Below are positions 27,726 through 37,542 of a DNA stretch of 64,000 nucleotides, piece by piece. Made by a program: the position numbers and the translations under genes. A model generated the notes under the pieces. It did not search any database. It was not told the DNA's origin and was given only the letters and a program-made list of their open reading frames with translations. The stretch is from Humitalea rosea (GTDB lineage Bacteria > Pseudomonadota > Alphaproteobacteria > Acetobacterales > Acetobacteraceae). The stretch is taken from contig NZ_QKYU01000012.1 in assembly GCF_003253705.1 (NCBI RefSeq), forward strand, positions 97,054 through 161,053, written 5' to 3'. Within the stretch, counting starts at the first letter, position 1; every line of letters begins with the position of its first letter.

Positions 27726-28630
27726 ACCATCCGCCCGTTCGCGCCGTAGAACACGCGCTTGCGGATGCCCGGCCCATCCGGAACCTGGTCGAGCAGGGTC
27801 CGCATGTCCTGCCCATCGAGCAAAGGCGGGCACCAACCCATGTAAGCGTCCATATAGCCGGCCTCGGGCAAGTCCTTGGTCAGGCAGGCGATGAGCATGC
27901 GCCCGCCGGAGCGGAGCGAACGGAACATCGCCGAGGCGAGGCGGTGCACCGTCTCGCCATCGATCTGTTGCGTCAGCCCGGTCGCATAGGCGAGGTCGAA
28001 GCTGCCGTGGGTCATCGGCCGTGCCAACAGCCGGGCCAGCCCGCCATGCACCGCGACCAGGCCGGGGAGGTCGGCATGGGACTCGGCCATCTCGTCCACG
28101 GTCTCGGCATCCTCATCCATCGCGACCCAGCGGCCGATGGACTGGGCATCGAGTGCGAGCGAGGCCTCCCGCAGATGGCCGGCGGTGGCGGAGAGGACAT
28201 GTGCGTCATCGACACGCTCGGCGGTCTGGTCGATCAGGCTGGCCAGCAGCGCGTGGCATTCCCGCACCGCTTCCGAGGCGCTGAGCGAAAGGGTCCAGTT
28301 CAGGATGGCGCGTCCGCGAGGGGTCGCGGCTTCCAGCACCTCGGACACGCTTTCATGGCGTTGCAGGTAATCGATCAGGCGGGCATCGCCGGAATAGCCG
28401 CGCGGGCGGGCCAGGCTGTGGTTCGCGGCCGGGCATTCACGCGCGATGGCCAGGATGGGATGATCGCGCAGCATCGCGCGCCCAGCCTCGCCAAAGCTTC
28501 GCAGCACGCGGGCGCTGGTTTCCAGCAGCCGGGGCCAGGCCATGAAAACACCCACCGCGTCCGTGGCCTCGGCGGCCACGCTGTCAAGCTCCGCCATGAT
28601 GGCGGTCCGCGTTGGGTCCCGCTGATCCAT
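27698..28630 (-). CDS. SAM-dependent methyltransferase of the PhcB / 3-OH-PAME type
   Basis: A 310-residue protein. N-terminal helical region about 1-95, then SLARPRGYSGDARLIDYLQRHES (about 90-110), a class I Rossmann fold with VLSATAGHLREASLALD as motif I, and a late FYGANGRMVYGMI end. The RGYxGDAxLIDxL segment is typical of the group to which PhcB (3-hydroxypalmitate methyl ester synthesis) belongs. Motif I lacks the usual GxGxG (it has ATAGHLRE), as in others of this group. ATG 28630 has AGGGGG eight bases upstream. The substrate is unknown; a lipid is likely. Confidence 0.72.
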   Translation of the reverse strand: MDQRDPTRTAIMAELDSVAAEATDAVGVFMAWPRLLETSARVLRSFGEAGRAMLRDHPILAIARECPAANHSLARPRGYSGDARLIDYLQRHESVSEVLEAATPRGRAILNWTLSLSASEAVRECHALLASLIDQTAERVDDAHVLSATAGHLREASLALDAQSIGRWVAMDEDAETVDEMAESHADLPGLVAVHGGLARLLARPMTHGSFDLAYATGLTQQIDGETVHRLASAMFRSLRSGGRMLIACLTKDLPEAGYMDAYMGWCPPLLDGQDMRTLLDQVPDGPGIRKRVFYGANGRMVYGMIDRPA

Positions 28631-28959
28631 GCACATGCCCCCTTGTATAACAATCTGGCCATGCCTCGAAAATCTTTGCATGGTCAAAACTGGTGATCGA
28701 TTGGCATGCCAAGAGAGATCATTTGACGCGGTCATTGCAGACGCATTGAAAATTGGACTTTTCCCCCAAAATATAAATACAGATGATTTCTTTCTGGTCA
28801 TTCTTGCTGTTATTTTGACGTTATCAATTAAAATATGGACCTTTCGAGGGTGTGAGTCGCACCGCACGCATGGCGGCCATTCGATACCCGGCGCGGGCAT
28901 GGCGCCGGTGGTGCCCTAATGCTTTTGCGCCGCCGCCCGGCTGGGGCTATGCGAGGCGC
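28631..28959. other. AT-rich divergent intergenic region
   Basis: About 330 bases between divergent genes; 28680-28850 is clearly AT-rich. It should hold the promoters of both genes (TTGACG at 28815-28820 reads toward the dehydratase). No supported gene. Confidence 0.5.
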
Positions 28960-30882
28960 ATGGCAGCCTCGCCCCGTATCTTGCTGAACCTTGGGCTTGA
29001 TGCCGTGCTGGGTGCCCTTGCGGTGCCGGTCGCGGCCTGGCTCGCCTCCCCCGGTGCCGCGCTCGGCGCGGCGCCCGCCCATGCGGCCGCCGCGGTGGCG
29101 GCAGGGGCCGCCCTGCTGCTGCTGGCCGGGCTGCCATTCGGCCTGCCACGCCAGTATTGGCGCTATGCCGGCCCCAAGGAGATGCTCGCCGTGGCCGGGG
29201 CCGCGGCGATCGCGGCCGGGCTCTTCGCGGCCGGGGCGGCGGCGATCGGCCTGCCCCCTTCGCCCAACGCCGCCTTCCCCGCCATCCATGCTCTGGTGCT
29301 GGCCGCCCTGCTTGCGGGCGCGCGCGGCGCGGCGCGGCGCCGCCATGTCCGGCCCGAGACCGCCGGCACGCCCACCGCCCTTCTGGTCGGCAATGGCGAT
29401 GCCGCGGACCTGTTCATGCGCGCGCTGGACCGCCAGCGGGCACCGGAGTTCCGCGTGCTCGGCATCCTGGCCCGCCATGCCCGCCAGGCCGGGCGGCGCA
29501 TCCAGGGGCAGGCGATCCTGGGCACGGTGGAGGAGGCCGAATCGGTGCTGGAACAGCTCCGCGCCGCCGGCCGCACCCCCTCGCTGATCGTGCTCGCCGA
29601 TCCCGATTTGCAGGGCGAGGCGCTGGAGCGGTTGCTGGATGCGGCCGATCGCCAGGGCGTCGCCCTGCGCCGCGCGCCGCGCCCGACGGCCCTCGACCCC
29701 GCCGCGCGGCCGGGTGAAAGCGGCAGCCGGCGGATCGAACTGCGCCCCGTGGCCATCGAGGATCTGCTCGACCGCCCGCAGGTGCCGCTGGACCGCGAGG
29801 GCATGGCGCGCCTCATCCAGGGCCGGCGGGTGCTGGTCACCGGGGCGGGCGGGACCATCGGCGGTGAGCTGGCGCGGCAGGTGGCGGCGCTCGGCCCGGC
29901 CTCGCTGACCTTGCTCGACCATGGCGAATACGCGCTCTACCAGATCGACCTGGAGCTGGCCGAGACCCATCCCGCCGTCACGCGCCGCGCCGTCCTCGCC
30001 GATGTGCGGGACGCGGCGCGGATGTCGCGGCTGATCGCCGAGATCCGCCCCGACCTCGTCTTCCATGCCGCGGCGCTCAAGCATGTGCCGATGGTCGAGA
30101 ACGACCCGCTGGAGGGCTTGCAGACCAATGCCCAGGGCACCCGCATCGTCGCCGATGCGGCGCGGGCGGCGGGCTGCCGGGTGATGGTCTTCATCTCCAC
30201 CGACAAGGCGGTGAACCCGACCAGCGTGATGGGCGCCTCCAAGCGCCTCGCCGAGATGTATTGCCAGGGGCTGGATGTCGCCGCGCGGCAGTCGGGCCAC
30301 GGCATGCGCTGCGTCACCGTGCGCTTCGGCAATGTGCTTGGTTCCACCGGCAGCGTGGTGCCGCTGTTCCGCCGCCAGTTGGAACGCGGCGGGCCGCTGA
30401 CCGTCACCCACCCCGACATGCGCCGCTATTTCATGACGGTGCGGGAGGCGGTGGGCCTCGTGCTCCAGGCCAGCGTCGTCGGCGCGGAGGACGCCGAGGA
30501 CCGCCCGCCCGAGCTGCGCGACGGCGGCATCTTCGTGCTCGACATGGGCCAGCCCGTAAAAATCGTGGATCTGGCGCGGCGGATGATCCGCCTCGCCGGG
30601 CTGCGGCCGGAGGAGGATGTGGACATCCGCTTCACCGGCCTGCGCCCGGGCGAAAAGCTGTTCGAGGAGATGTTCCACGGCCAGGAGCCGCCGCGCCCGA
30701 CGCGCTTCTCCGGGCTGATGGTCGCGACCCCGCGCACCGCCGACCCCGCCCTGATCGGCCGCGCCATCGATGAGGTTTCGGCCGCCGCCCGCGCCGGGCA
30801 GACCGAGGTCGCGCTGGCGCAGCTTGGCCGGCTGGTCCCGGAATTCGACCACAATGCCGATGGCGTCGCCCCGCATGGGTGA
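28960..30882 (+). CDS. membrane nucleotide-sugar 4,6-dehydratase (WbpM/CapD/FlaA1 family)
   Basis: A 640-residue polysaccharide-biosynthesis protein. Four N-terminal transmembrane helices (about 1-125), a first Rossmann-like region (about 135-250), then the catalytic SDR domain with TGAGGTIGGELARQ (about residue 291), VFHAAALKHVPMVE, and STDKAVNPTSVMGASKRLAEMY. Met takes the place of Tyr in the usual YxxxK, as in FlaA1/PglF/WbpM. It converts UDP-GlcNAc to the 4-keto-6-deoxy form for surface glycans. Upstream in-frame starts exist (28852) but the ATG at 28960 fits the family. First gene of a three-gene sugar operon. Confidence 0.92.
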   Translation: MAASPRILLNLGLDAVLGALAVPVAAWLASPGAALGAAPAHAAAAVAAGAALLLLAGLPFGLPRQYWRYAGPKEMLAVAGAAAIAAGLFAAGAAAIGLPPSPNAAFPAIHALVLAALLAGARGAARRRHVRPETAGTPTALLVGNGDAADLFMRALDRQRAPEFRVLGILARHARQAGRRIQGQAILGTVEEAESVLEQLRAAGRTPSLIVLADPDLQGEALERLLDAADRQGVALRRAPRPTALDPAARPGESGSRRIELRPVAIEDLLDRPQVPLDREGMARLIQGRRVLVTGAGGTIGGELARQVAALGPASLTLLDHGEYALYQIDLELAETHPAVTRRAVLADVRDAARMSRLIAEIRPDLVFHAAALKHVPMVENDPLEGLQTNAQGTRIVADAARAAGCRVMVFISTDKAVNPTSVMGASKRLAEMYCQGLDVAARQSGHGMRCVTVRFGNVLGSTGSVVPLFRRQLERGGPLTVTHPDMRRYFMTVREAVGLVLQASVVGAEDAEDRPPELRDGGIFVLDMGQPVKIVDLARRMIRLAGLRPEEDVDIRFTGLRPGEKLFEEMFHGQEPPRPTRFSGLMVATPRTADPALIGRAIDEVSAAARAGQTEVALAQLGRLVPEFDHNADGVAPHG

Positions 30883-32245
30883 GGCCGCGGCGCTGATCGC
30901 CCGGATCACGGCACGGCAGGCGCGGATCGGGGTGATCGGGCTCGGCTATGCCGGGCTGCCGCTGGCGCTGCGCTATGCCGAGCGGGGGTTTCCGGTCTCC
31001 GGCTTCGACATCGACCCGGGCAAGGTCACGGCCATCCGGGCAGGCCGCAGCCCCGTGCATGGCATCGCCGACAGCGCCATCGCCGCCGCCGGGATCGCGG
31101 GGTTCGACATGGGCGCGGGCGCGGCCATCGCCGCCTGCGACGCGCTGCTGATCTGCGTGCCGACCCCCATCGGCGCGCATAAGGAGCCGGACCTCTCCGC
31201 GGTGCGCGACACGCTGGCGGCCCTGGTGCCGCATCTGCGCCCCGGCCAGGCGATCGCGCTGGAAAGCACCACCTACCCCGGCACCACCGAGGAGCTGGTG
31301 ATCCCCGCCCTGGCCGCCGCCGGGCTGGAGCCGGGCGTGACCGGCTTCGCCCTCTACAGCCCCGAACGCGAGGACCCCGGCAACCCCGAGGGCACCGTCG
31401 CCCGCGTGCCCAAGCTGGTGGCCGGCGCCACCGCCGCCTGCCTCGCGGTGGCCGTGGCACTCTATGAGCCGGTGGCGGGCCAGGTCGTGCCGGTCTCCTC
31501 GCTGGCGGTCGCGGAGATGGCCAAGCTCTACGAGAACGTCTTCCGCGCGGTGAACATCGGGCTGGTGAACGAGTTGAAGCGACTCTGCCACGGCATGGCG
31601 CTGGATGTGCATGAGGTGATCGACGCCGCCGCGACCAAGCCCTTCGGCTTCATGCCCTTCCGCCCCGGGCCGGGGCTCGGCGGGCACTGCATCCCGGTCG
31701 ATCCCTATTATCTGGCCTGGAAGGCGCGCGGCCTCGGCCTGCCCTCGGATTTCATCGAGTTGGCGGGCCGGGTGAATGAGGCGATGCCGGGCTATGTCGT
31801 GGATCGCCTCCGCGATGCGCTGGATGCCCGCGGGCGGACGCTGCATGGCGCGCGGCTGCTGATCCTGGGCCTCGCCTACAAGCCCGGCGTGCCGGACACG
31901 CGCGAAAGCCCCTCGGTCGAGATTTTCCGCCTGCTGGAGGCCCGTGGTGCGATCCTCGCCTACCATGACCCGCTGGTGCCGCGCTTTCCCCTGACCCGGC
32001 GCCTGGGCGGCATCGCCCCGGACCTCGCGAGCGAGCCGCTGACCCCCGAGTTCCTGGCGGCACAGGATGCGGTGCTGCTGGTGACGCCGCAGCCGGGCAT
32101 GGATCTGGACGCCGTGCTGCGCCACGCCAGCCTGATCGTGGACACGCGCGGCGTGTTGCGCGGTGTTGCATTGCAGCACGACACATCGGGTGATTTGGGC
32201 GCGGCCCCCGGTCAGGCGTATCGAGCCACCATCATCCAAGCCTGA
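30875..32245 (+). CDS. nucleotide sugar dehydrogenase (UDP-N-acetylhexosamine type, WbpA-like)
   Basis: A 456-residue UDP-glucose/GDP-mannose dehydrogenase-family enzyme that oxidises a C6 hydroxyl to a uronic acid using NAD. Seen: IGVIGLGYAGLPLALRYAERGF (NAD site), CVPTPIG, ESTTYPGTTEE, YSPEREDPGN, and the catalytic cysteine in GLGGHCIPVDPYYLAWKA. The wording of the last motif fits the UDP-GlcNAc/ManNAc dehydrogenases, not UDP-glucose dehydrogenase. The start may be 30860 or 30875; both overlap the dehydratase stop. Confidence 0.9.
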   Translation: MGEAAALIARITARQARIGVIGLGYAGLPLALRYAERGFPVSGFDIDPGKVTAIRAGRSPVHGIADSAIAAAGIAGFDMGAGAAIAACDALLICVPTPIGAHKEPDLSAVRDTLAALVPHLRPGQAIALESTTYPGTTEELVIPALAAAGLEPGVTGFALYSPEREDPGNPEGTVARVPKLVAGATAACLAVAVALYEPVAGQVVPVSSLAVAEMAKLYENVFRAVNIGLVNELKRLCHGMALDVHEVIDAAATKPFGFMPFRPGPGLGGHCIPVDPYYLAWKARGLGLPSDFIELAGRVNEAMPGYVVDRLRDALDARGRTLHGARLLILGLAYKPGVPDTRESPSVEIFRLLEARGAILAYHDPLVPRFPLTRRLGGIAPDLASEPLTPEFLAAQDAVLLVTPQPGMDLDAVLRHASLIVDTRGVLRGVALQHDTSGDLGAAPGQAYRATIIQA

Positions 32246-32264
32246 ACGGACGGACCGAACCTCC

Positions 32265-33425
32265 ATGACTGTGACCACCCGGCCCATCGGGCTGTTCGAC
32301 ATGGCCGCGCAGCAGGCGCTGATCCGCGCCGATATCGACCGCCGCATCGCCAGCGTGCTGGACAGCGGCCGCTTCGTGAACGGCCCCGAGGTGGGTGAGC
32401 TGGAAGCAGCCCTGGCCGGCTTTTCCGGCGCCGCGCATGCGGTCGGCGTCTCCTCCGGCACCGACGCCTTGCAGATCGCGATGATGGCCGAGGGCATCGG
32501 CCGCGGCGACGCGGTCTTCCTGCCCGCCTTCACCTATACCGCGACGGCCGAGGTGCCGCTGGTGCTGGGCGCGACCCCGATCTTCGTCGATGTGGAGGAG
32601 GCGAGTTTCAACATCGACCTCGCCGACCTCAGGCGCCGCATCGCGCTGGTCGAGGCCGAGGGCCGGCTGCGCCCCCGCGCCGTGATCGGCGTCGATCTGT
32701 TCGGCCGCCCCGCCGATTGGCCGGCGATCGAGGCGCTCTGCGCCGAGAAGGGCATGTTCGCGCTGGATGACGCCGCCCAGGCCTTCGGCGCCTCGCTCGG
32801 CAACAAGCGGCTCGGCCGCTGGGCGGGCGCGACCGCGCTCTCCTTCTACCCGACCAAGACGCTGGGCTGTTACGGCGACGGCGGCGCGCTGCTGACCGAG
32901 GATGCGGATCGCGCGGCGCTCTACCGCCAGCTTCGCACCCATGGTGAGGGCGGCAGCCGGTATGAGGTGCTGCGCACCGGCATGAACGGGCGGCTGGACA
33001 CGCTGCAGGCCGCCATCCTGCTCTCCAAGATGACGCTGTTCGAAAGCGAGCTGGCCGCCCGCCGCGCCATCGCCGCGCGCTATGCCGAGGGCCTGGGCAC
33101 CGCCGTGGGCGTGCCGAGCGAGATGGCCGGCGCCGAACATGCCTGGGGCATCTACTCCATCCTGCTGAAGGATGCGGCCGAGCGGGACCGGGTGCGCGCC
33201 GCCCTCTCCGCCGAGACCATCTCCAGCGGCATCTATTACCCCAAGCCCCTGCATCATCAGCCGGCCTATGCGCCGGGCCATGCGGCCTCGCTGGCGGCGC
33301 CGCCGGCGCTGCCGGTGGCGGAATCGCTCTGTGACCGTATTCTTGCGCTGCCGATGCATCCCTATCTGCGGATGGGCGATGTCGATCGCATCGCCGAGGC
33401 GGTGGTGGCGGCGGTCGGCCGTTGA
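32265..33425 (+). CDS. DegT/DnrJ/EryC1/StrS aminotransferase
   Basis: A 386-residue PLP enzyme that aminates a keto-sugar nucleotide. Seen: SGRFVNGPEVGELEAAL, VSSGTDALQIAMMA, LPAFTYTATAEVPLVLGA, LDDAAQAFGA, and the PLP lysine in SFYPTKTLGCYGDGG. Closest in pattern to WbpE-like sugar aminotransferases. With the dehydratase and dehydrogenase it makes an amino-sugar or diamino-uronic acid precursor. A WbpB-type oxidase is not in the window. Confidence 0.92.
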   Translation: MTVTTRPIGLFDMAAQQALIRADIDRRIASVLDSGRFVNGPEVGELEAALAGFSGAAHAVGVSSGTDALQIAMMAEGIGRGDAVFLPAFTYTATAEVPLVLGATPIFVDVEEASFNIDLADLRRRIALVEAEGRLRPRAVIGVDLFGRPADWPAIEALCAEKGMFALDDAAQAFGASLGNKRLGRWAGATALSFYPTKTLGCYGDGGALLTEDADRAALYRQLRTHGEGGSRYEVLRTGMNGRLDTLQAAILLSKMTLFESELAARRAIAARYAEGLGTAVGVPSEMAGAEHAWGIYSILLKDAAERDRVRAALSAETISSGIYYPKPLHHQPAYAPGHAASLAAPPALPVAESLCDRILALPMHPYLRMGDVDRIAEAVVAAVGR

Positions 33426-33471
33426 ACGGGCGGATGTAACGCCCAACTGTGACGCGACCGGAGCCTCATAT

Positions 33472-34551
<1,080 letters not shown>

Positions 34552-34560
34552 CGCGGACGG

Positions 34561-35535
34561 TCAGGGATTGGCCGCCCGCCAGGCGACCAGCGCCGCCGCC
34601 CCGGCCGCCAGCCCAAACCGCGGCCGCCACCCCGTCGCCGCCTCCATCCGGGCCAGGGCCATCGGCGGGCGGTCCTTCGGCTGGCGGGTAAGGGTGTTCG
34701 CGGTCTCGCCCGGCCCCGCCAGACGCCAGCGGAACCCCGGCAGATGCGGCGCCACGGCATTGCACCAGTCGCCCAGGGTGGCGGCGGTGCCGCTGCCGAT
34801 GTTGAAGACGCCGCGCGCCCCGGGCGTATCCAGCAGCGCCACCAAGCCGGTGGCGACATCCGTCGCGTAAACATGGTCGCCGGTGGCCAAAGCGTTCAGC
34901 AGCACCTCCTCCCCGGCCCCGGCGAGGGCCAGGGATTGCAGCATGGGGCTCAGCGTGTCGCGCACCCCGGTCGCCCATTCCCAGGGGCCATAGACCATCC
35001 CCAGGCGCGGCGTGGCGATGCTCACGCCCGGGTCGAGCGCCGCCATGCGCAGCAGCGCCAGCTCCGAGGCCTGCTTGCTGATGGCGTAGAGCCCCTGCGG
35101 GCTGGCCGGCGTCGTCACCTCATCCAGCAGCGGCGTGCCGGAAGGGGGCACGCCATAGACGGCGACGGAGGAGGGCGCCACGATCCGCGCCACCCCCGCC
35201 TTCCGCGCCGCGCGGAAGACGCAGGCCGCCCCCCGGATATTCACGTCGAGGATGGTCTCGGGGTCGGCGCGCTCGCGGTCCTCGCCGGCGGTGACGGCGG
35301 CGGCATGCAGCACGGCGGCGATCGGGGTGGCGGCGAAAATTGCGTCCAGGGCCGCGGCATCGCGGACATCGCCCTCGACCACCTGCAACCGCCCAGGCAG
35401 CGTCGCGAAATGCGCCAGGGCTTTGGCGGGCGGCGGCTGGCGGTCGAAGGCGACGACATCGCGGCCGGCGCCGAGCAGCGCCTCGATGACATTCAGGGCG
35501 ACGAACCCGGCCGAGCCGGTGATCAGGATGGTCAT
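34561..35535 (-). CDS. NAD-dependent epimerase/dehydratase (extended SDR)
   Basis: A 324-residue sugar-nucleotide-type SDR. Seen: ILITGSAGFVALNVIEALL (NAD site), LHAAAVTAGED, PSSVAVYG, the YxxxK of LYAISKQASEL, and RLGMVYGPWEWATGVRD. It is of the UDP-glucose 4-epimerase/uronate dehydrogenase type. NAD-site glycines are GSAGFVA, so the third is replaced by Ala. Convergent with the protease gene. The substrate is unknown. Confidence 0.88.
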   Translation of the reverse strand: MTILITGSAGFVALNVIEALLGAGRDVVAFDRQPPPAKALAHFATLPGRLQVVEGDVRDAAALDAIFAATPIAAVLHAAAVTAGEDRERADPETILDVNIRGAACVFRAARKAGVARIVAPSSVAVYGVPPSGTPLLDEVTTPASPQGLYAISKQASELALLRMAALDPGVSIATPRLGMVYGPWEWATGVRDTLSPMLQSLALAGAGEEVLLNALATGDHVYATDVATGLVALLDTPGARGVFNIGSGTAATLGDWCNAVAPHLPGFRWRLAGPGETANTLTRQPKDRPPMALARMEAATGWRPRFGLAAGAAALVAWRAANP

Positions 35536-35589
35536 GGCCAGGAGGCTGCCATGGCGCGCGGGCGGCGGCTATTGGGCGCGATCGCTTGC

Positions 35590-35634
35590 GGGGGGCTGTT
35601 CGCCCTCCCGCCAGGGAATCGAGTTCCCTGGACC
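35590..35634 (+). repeat. REP-like palindrome, copy 2
   Basis: CCAGGGAA (35611-35618) pairs with TTCCCTGG (35624-35631) around TCGAG. The unit GGGGGGCTG...CCCGCCAGGG...CGAG...CCCTGGACCCC has the same order of blocks as the copy at 17407-17459. Confidence 0.6.
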
Positions 35635-35655
35635 CCTATTTTTATCGGGGGAAGT

Positions 35656-35676
35656 GCAGAAACACCTTGTTTCTGC
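35656..35676. repeat. perfect 9-bp inverted repeat
   Basis: GCAGAAACA (35656-35664) and TGTTTCTGC (35668-35676) are exact complements around a three-base loop. It lies directly beside the REP-like copy and may be part of the same two-hairpin unit. Confidence 0.6.
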
Positions 35677-35744
35677 TGGGGTGATCGAGGGGTGGTCCTT
35701 GCTATACCGCCAGTAGGGTCATCAAGAAATTCTCGGATTTTCTC

Positions 35745-36074
35745 TCAGTAATTTTGGCTCGATTCCTTTTTCTCGTGCCAAATCTGGAATTTGGGATCGT
35801 CCGTCATTAGTACGATGAAGACAGCCTTTACGTCCGTCGCTTGGTCATACTCCCGCGTCGATCGGTATTTGGAAAGCGTGATTGAGTAGACGAGCCGCTT
35901 GCGGAGGTACGACAGTGTTTGGTGAAGCCAATGTGGCGCGGCCCATAGGATCTCCCCATCATTGTGGTGGTGGTACCGACGCTGACCTTCCAGGATCATC
36001 AACGGACGGCAGAACACCGTGCGCGGCGCCTGCGGCGCATCCTGATCCATCCCGACGCAGGAGAGGCCGGCCAA
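35745..36074 (-). CDS. hypothetical ORF, AT-rich (weak support)
   Basis: A 109-codon frame, or 84 codons from the inner ATG at 35999. Codon use and base content differ from all neighbours. It includes HHHNDGEILWAAP and a basic, aromatic middle (RKRLVYSITLSKYRSTREYDQ). No domain recognised and no clear SD. It may be a fragment of foreign DNA. It is the only candidate gene in the 603-base gap between the epimerase and the anti-sigma gene. Confidence 0.25.
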   Translation of the reverse strand: MAGLSCVGMDQDAPQAPRTVFCRPLMILEGQRRYHHHNDGEILWAAPHWLHQTLSYLRKRLVYSITLSKYRSTREYDQATDVKAVFIVLMTDDPKFQIWHEKKESSQNY

Positions 36075-36138
36075 GGCCGATGCCTGCCTGCTACGGTCCC
36101 TCCAGATGCGGCGGATCTGGCCGCAGCTCTCTGCCTGC

Positions 36139-36990
36139 CTAAAGGCTCTGCCCAGGCGCCCCAGCCGGGGCAGAGGGCAGCGTCAGGAGCTGACGCTGCA
36201 CGGCTGCGGCCACGCCCAGCAGGGAGGGGCGGCTGATCCCCTGGCCAAGCACGGCGTAGCCGAAGCCTTGCTCCACCCACCAGAAGCCCGCGATGCCCTG
36301 GGCCGCGTCATCCGTGAAGCGAAAGGCGGTCTCGCCCCCGGCGGCACGGTCGGCGCGGAGATAGACGGTCAGCCGTGCCCCGGCGTCGTCCTGGTACATC
36401 AATTGGGCGGCCGGGGTGCCGCCGGCGCCGGGCAGCAGCCTGCCGCCCATCAGGCGGTAGCCCTGCCCGGTCAGGTCCGGTGCCGAGACCGGCCGGGCCA
36501 GGCGGTTGGACAGCCAGCGCAGCAACTGGTCCTCCTGCCGGGAGGCAACCTCGACGGGGCGCCCGAGATCGGCCGCGAAGACATGGTGCGCGGCGATGGC
36601 CTCCGCCACCATCGGCCGCGTCGGCCCCGAAACGGGCGCAGCACCGGGCAGCGGCATTGGCCACAGCCCGTGCCCGACCCAGCCGAAGCCGCTGCCCAGC
36701 GCCAACCAGGCACAAACCGCCGCAACCTGCCGCCATTGCCGGGACCGCGCCCGCCGCCGGCCGGCCTGGAGGTTGGCGATACGCAGCCGGGCGGGAACCG
36801 GCGCATCGTGGCGCGACCGCAGCGCGTCCCGCAGGCTCGCCAACTCCGCAGCCATGGCGCGATAGCGCCCCGCGGCCTCCGGGTTGGCGGCCATCCACGC
36901 CTCGACCTCCTGCATGCGGCTGGGCGCCAGCCGCCCATCGATCCAGGCTTGAAGGTCGTCCTCGCCGATTGGCATGGCTTCACCCATCAC
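36139..36990 (-). CDS. transmembrane anti-sigma factor
   Basis: A 283-residue single-pass membrane protein. N-terminal cytoplasmic part (about 1-85: DDLQAWIDGRLAPSRMQEVEAWMAANPEAAGRYRAMAAELASLRDAL) is the typical anti-sigma helical domain. One transmembrane helix at about 87-108. The rest is periplasmic (WWVEQGFGYAVLGQ near the end). No HxxxCxxC zinc motif, so it is the non-zinc type. It overlaps the sigma factor gene by four bases (ATGA) and should hold it inactive until an envelope signal arrives. Confidence 0.88.
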   Translation of the reverse strand: MMGEAMPIGEDDLQAWIDGRLAPSRMQEVEAWMAANPEAAGRYRAMAAELASLRDALRSRHDAPVPARLRIANLQAGRRRARSRQWRQVAAVCAWLALGSGFGWVGHGLWPMPLPGAAPVSGPTRPMVAEAIAAHHVFAADLGRPVEVASRQEDQLLRWLSNRLARPVSAPDLTGQGYRLMGGRLLPGAGGTPAAQLMYQDDAGARLTVYLRADRAAGGETAFRFTDDAAQGIAGFWWVEQGFGYAVLGQGISRPSLLGVAAAVQRQLLTLPSAPAGAPGQSL

Positions 36991-37532
36991 TTCACCCTCC
37001 GCAGCGCGGGGCGCGCTGGCGCGTTCTCACCCTCGATCAGCCGATGCAGGCGCTCCCGCCCGCGACTCAGCCGCGACATCACCGTGCCCAGCGGCACCCC
37101 CAGCAGCCGCGCAGCCTCCTCGTAGGAGAAGCCCTCGACGCCGACGAGGAGCAGGACGGAGCGCTGCTCCTCCGGCAGGGCGGCGAGCCCGGCCAGGGCA
37201 TCCTGCCAGATCAGATGCCCCTCGGCCGCACCGCCCGCGGCGTCATCCGCGATGCCGTGCCCGGCATCATCCTCGATCGGCACGGCATTGCCCCGCCGCG
37301 CGACGCTGCGGCGGCCGTTCCGGAACAGGTTGTGCAGGATGGTGAAGAGCCAGGCCCGCAGGTCACCATCGGCCCGGTGCAGGTGCCAGCGGGAGAGCGC
37401 CCGCTCCAGGCAGTCCTGCACCAAATCGTCGGCCGCGGCGCCGTCCCGCAGCAGGGCCCAGGCGAAGCGCCGCAACGCCGGGATGTGGCGCTCGATCTGC
37501 CCGGCGTCGACGCCGGCGCTTCGCCAGAACAT
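36987..37532 (-). CDS. ECF sigma factor
   Basis: A 181-residue group IV sigma factor. Region 2: RFAWALLRDGAAADDLVQDCLERALSRW and LRAWLFTILHNLFRN. Region 4: LPEEQRSVLLLVGVEGFSYEEAARLLGVPLGTVMSRLSRGRERL. It is followed by its anti-sigma gene and preceded, ten bases upstream, by a lipoprotein gene in the same direction. The promoter of this operon matches that of the divergent DUF305 operon, so it probably controls both. Confidence 0.95.
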   Translation of the reverse strand: MFWRSAGVDAGQIERHIPALRRFAWALLRDGAAADDLVQDCLERALSRWHLHRADGDLRAWLFTILHNLFRNGRRSVARRGNAVPIEDDAGHGIADDAAGGAAEGHLIWQDALAGLAALPEEQRSVLLLVGVEGFSYEEAARLLGVPLGTVMSRLSRGRERLHRLIEGENAPARPALRRVK

Positions 37533-37542
37533 CGCGCCCTCC

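Noticed and set aside
28852..30882. Start of the dehydratase at 28852
   Set aside because: The added 36 residues are not membrane-like and the family normally starts close to the first helix; ATG 28960 fits better.
36139..36990. Zinc-binding anti-sigma (ZAS) factor
   Set aside because: The HxxxCxxC motif is absent from the N-terminal domain.
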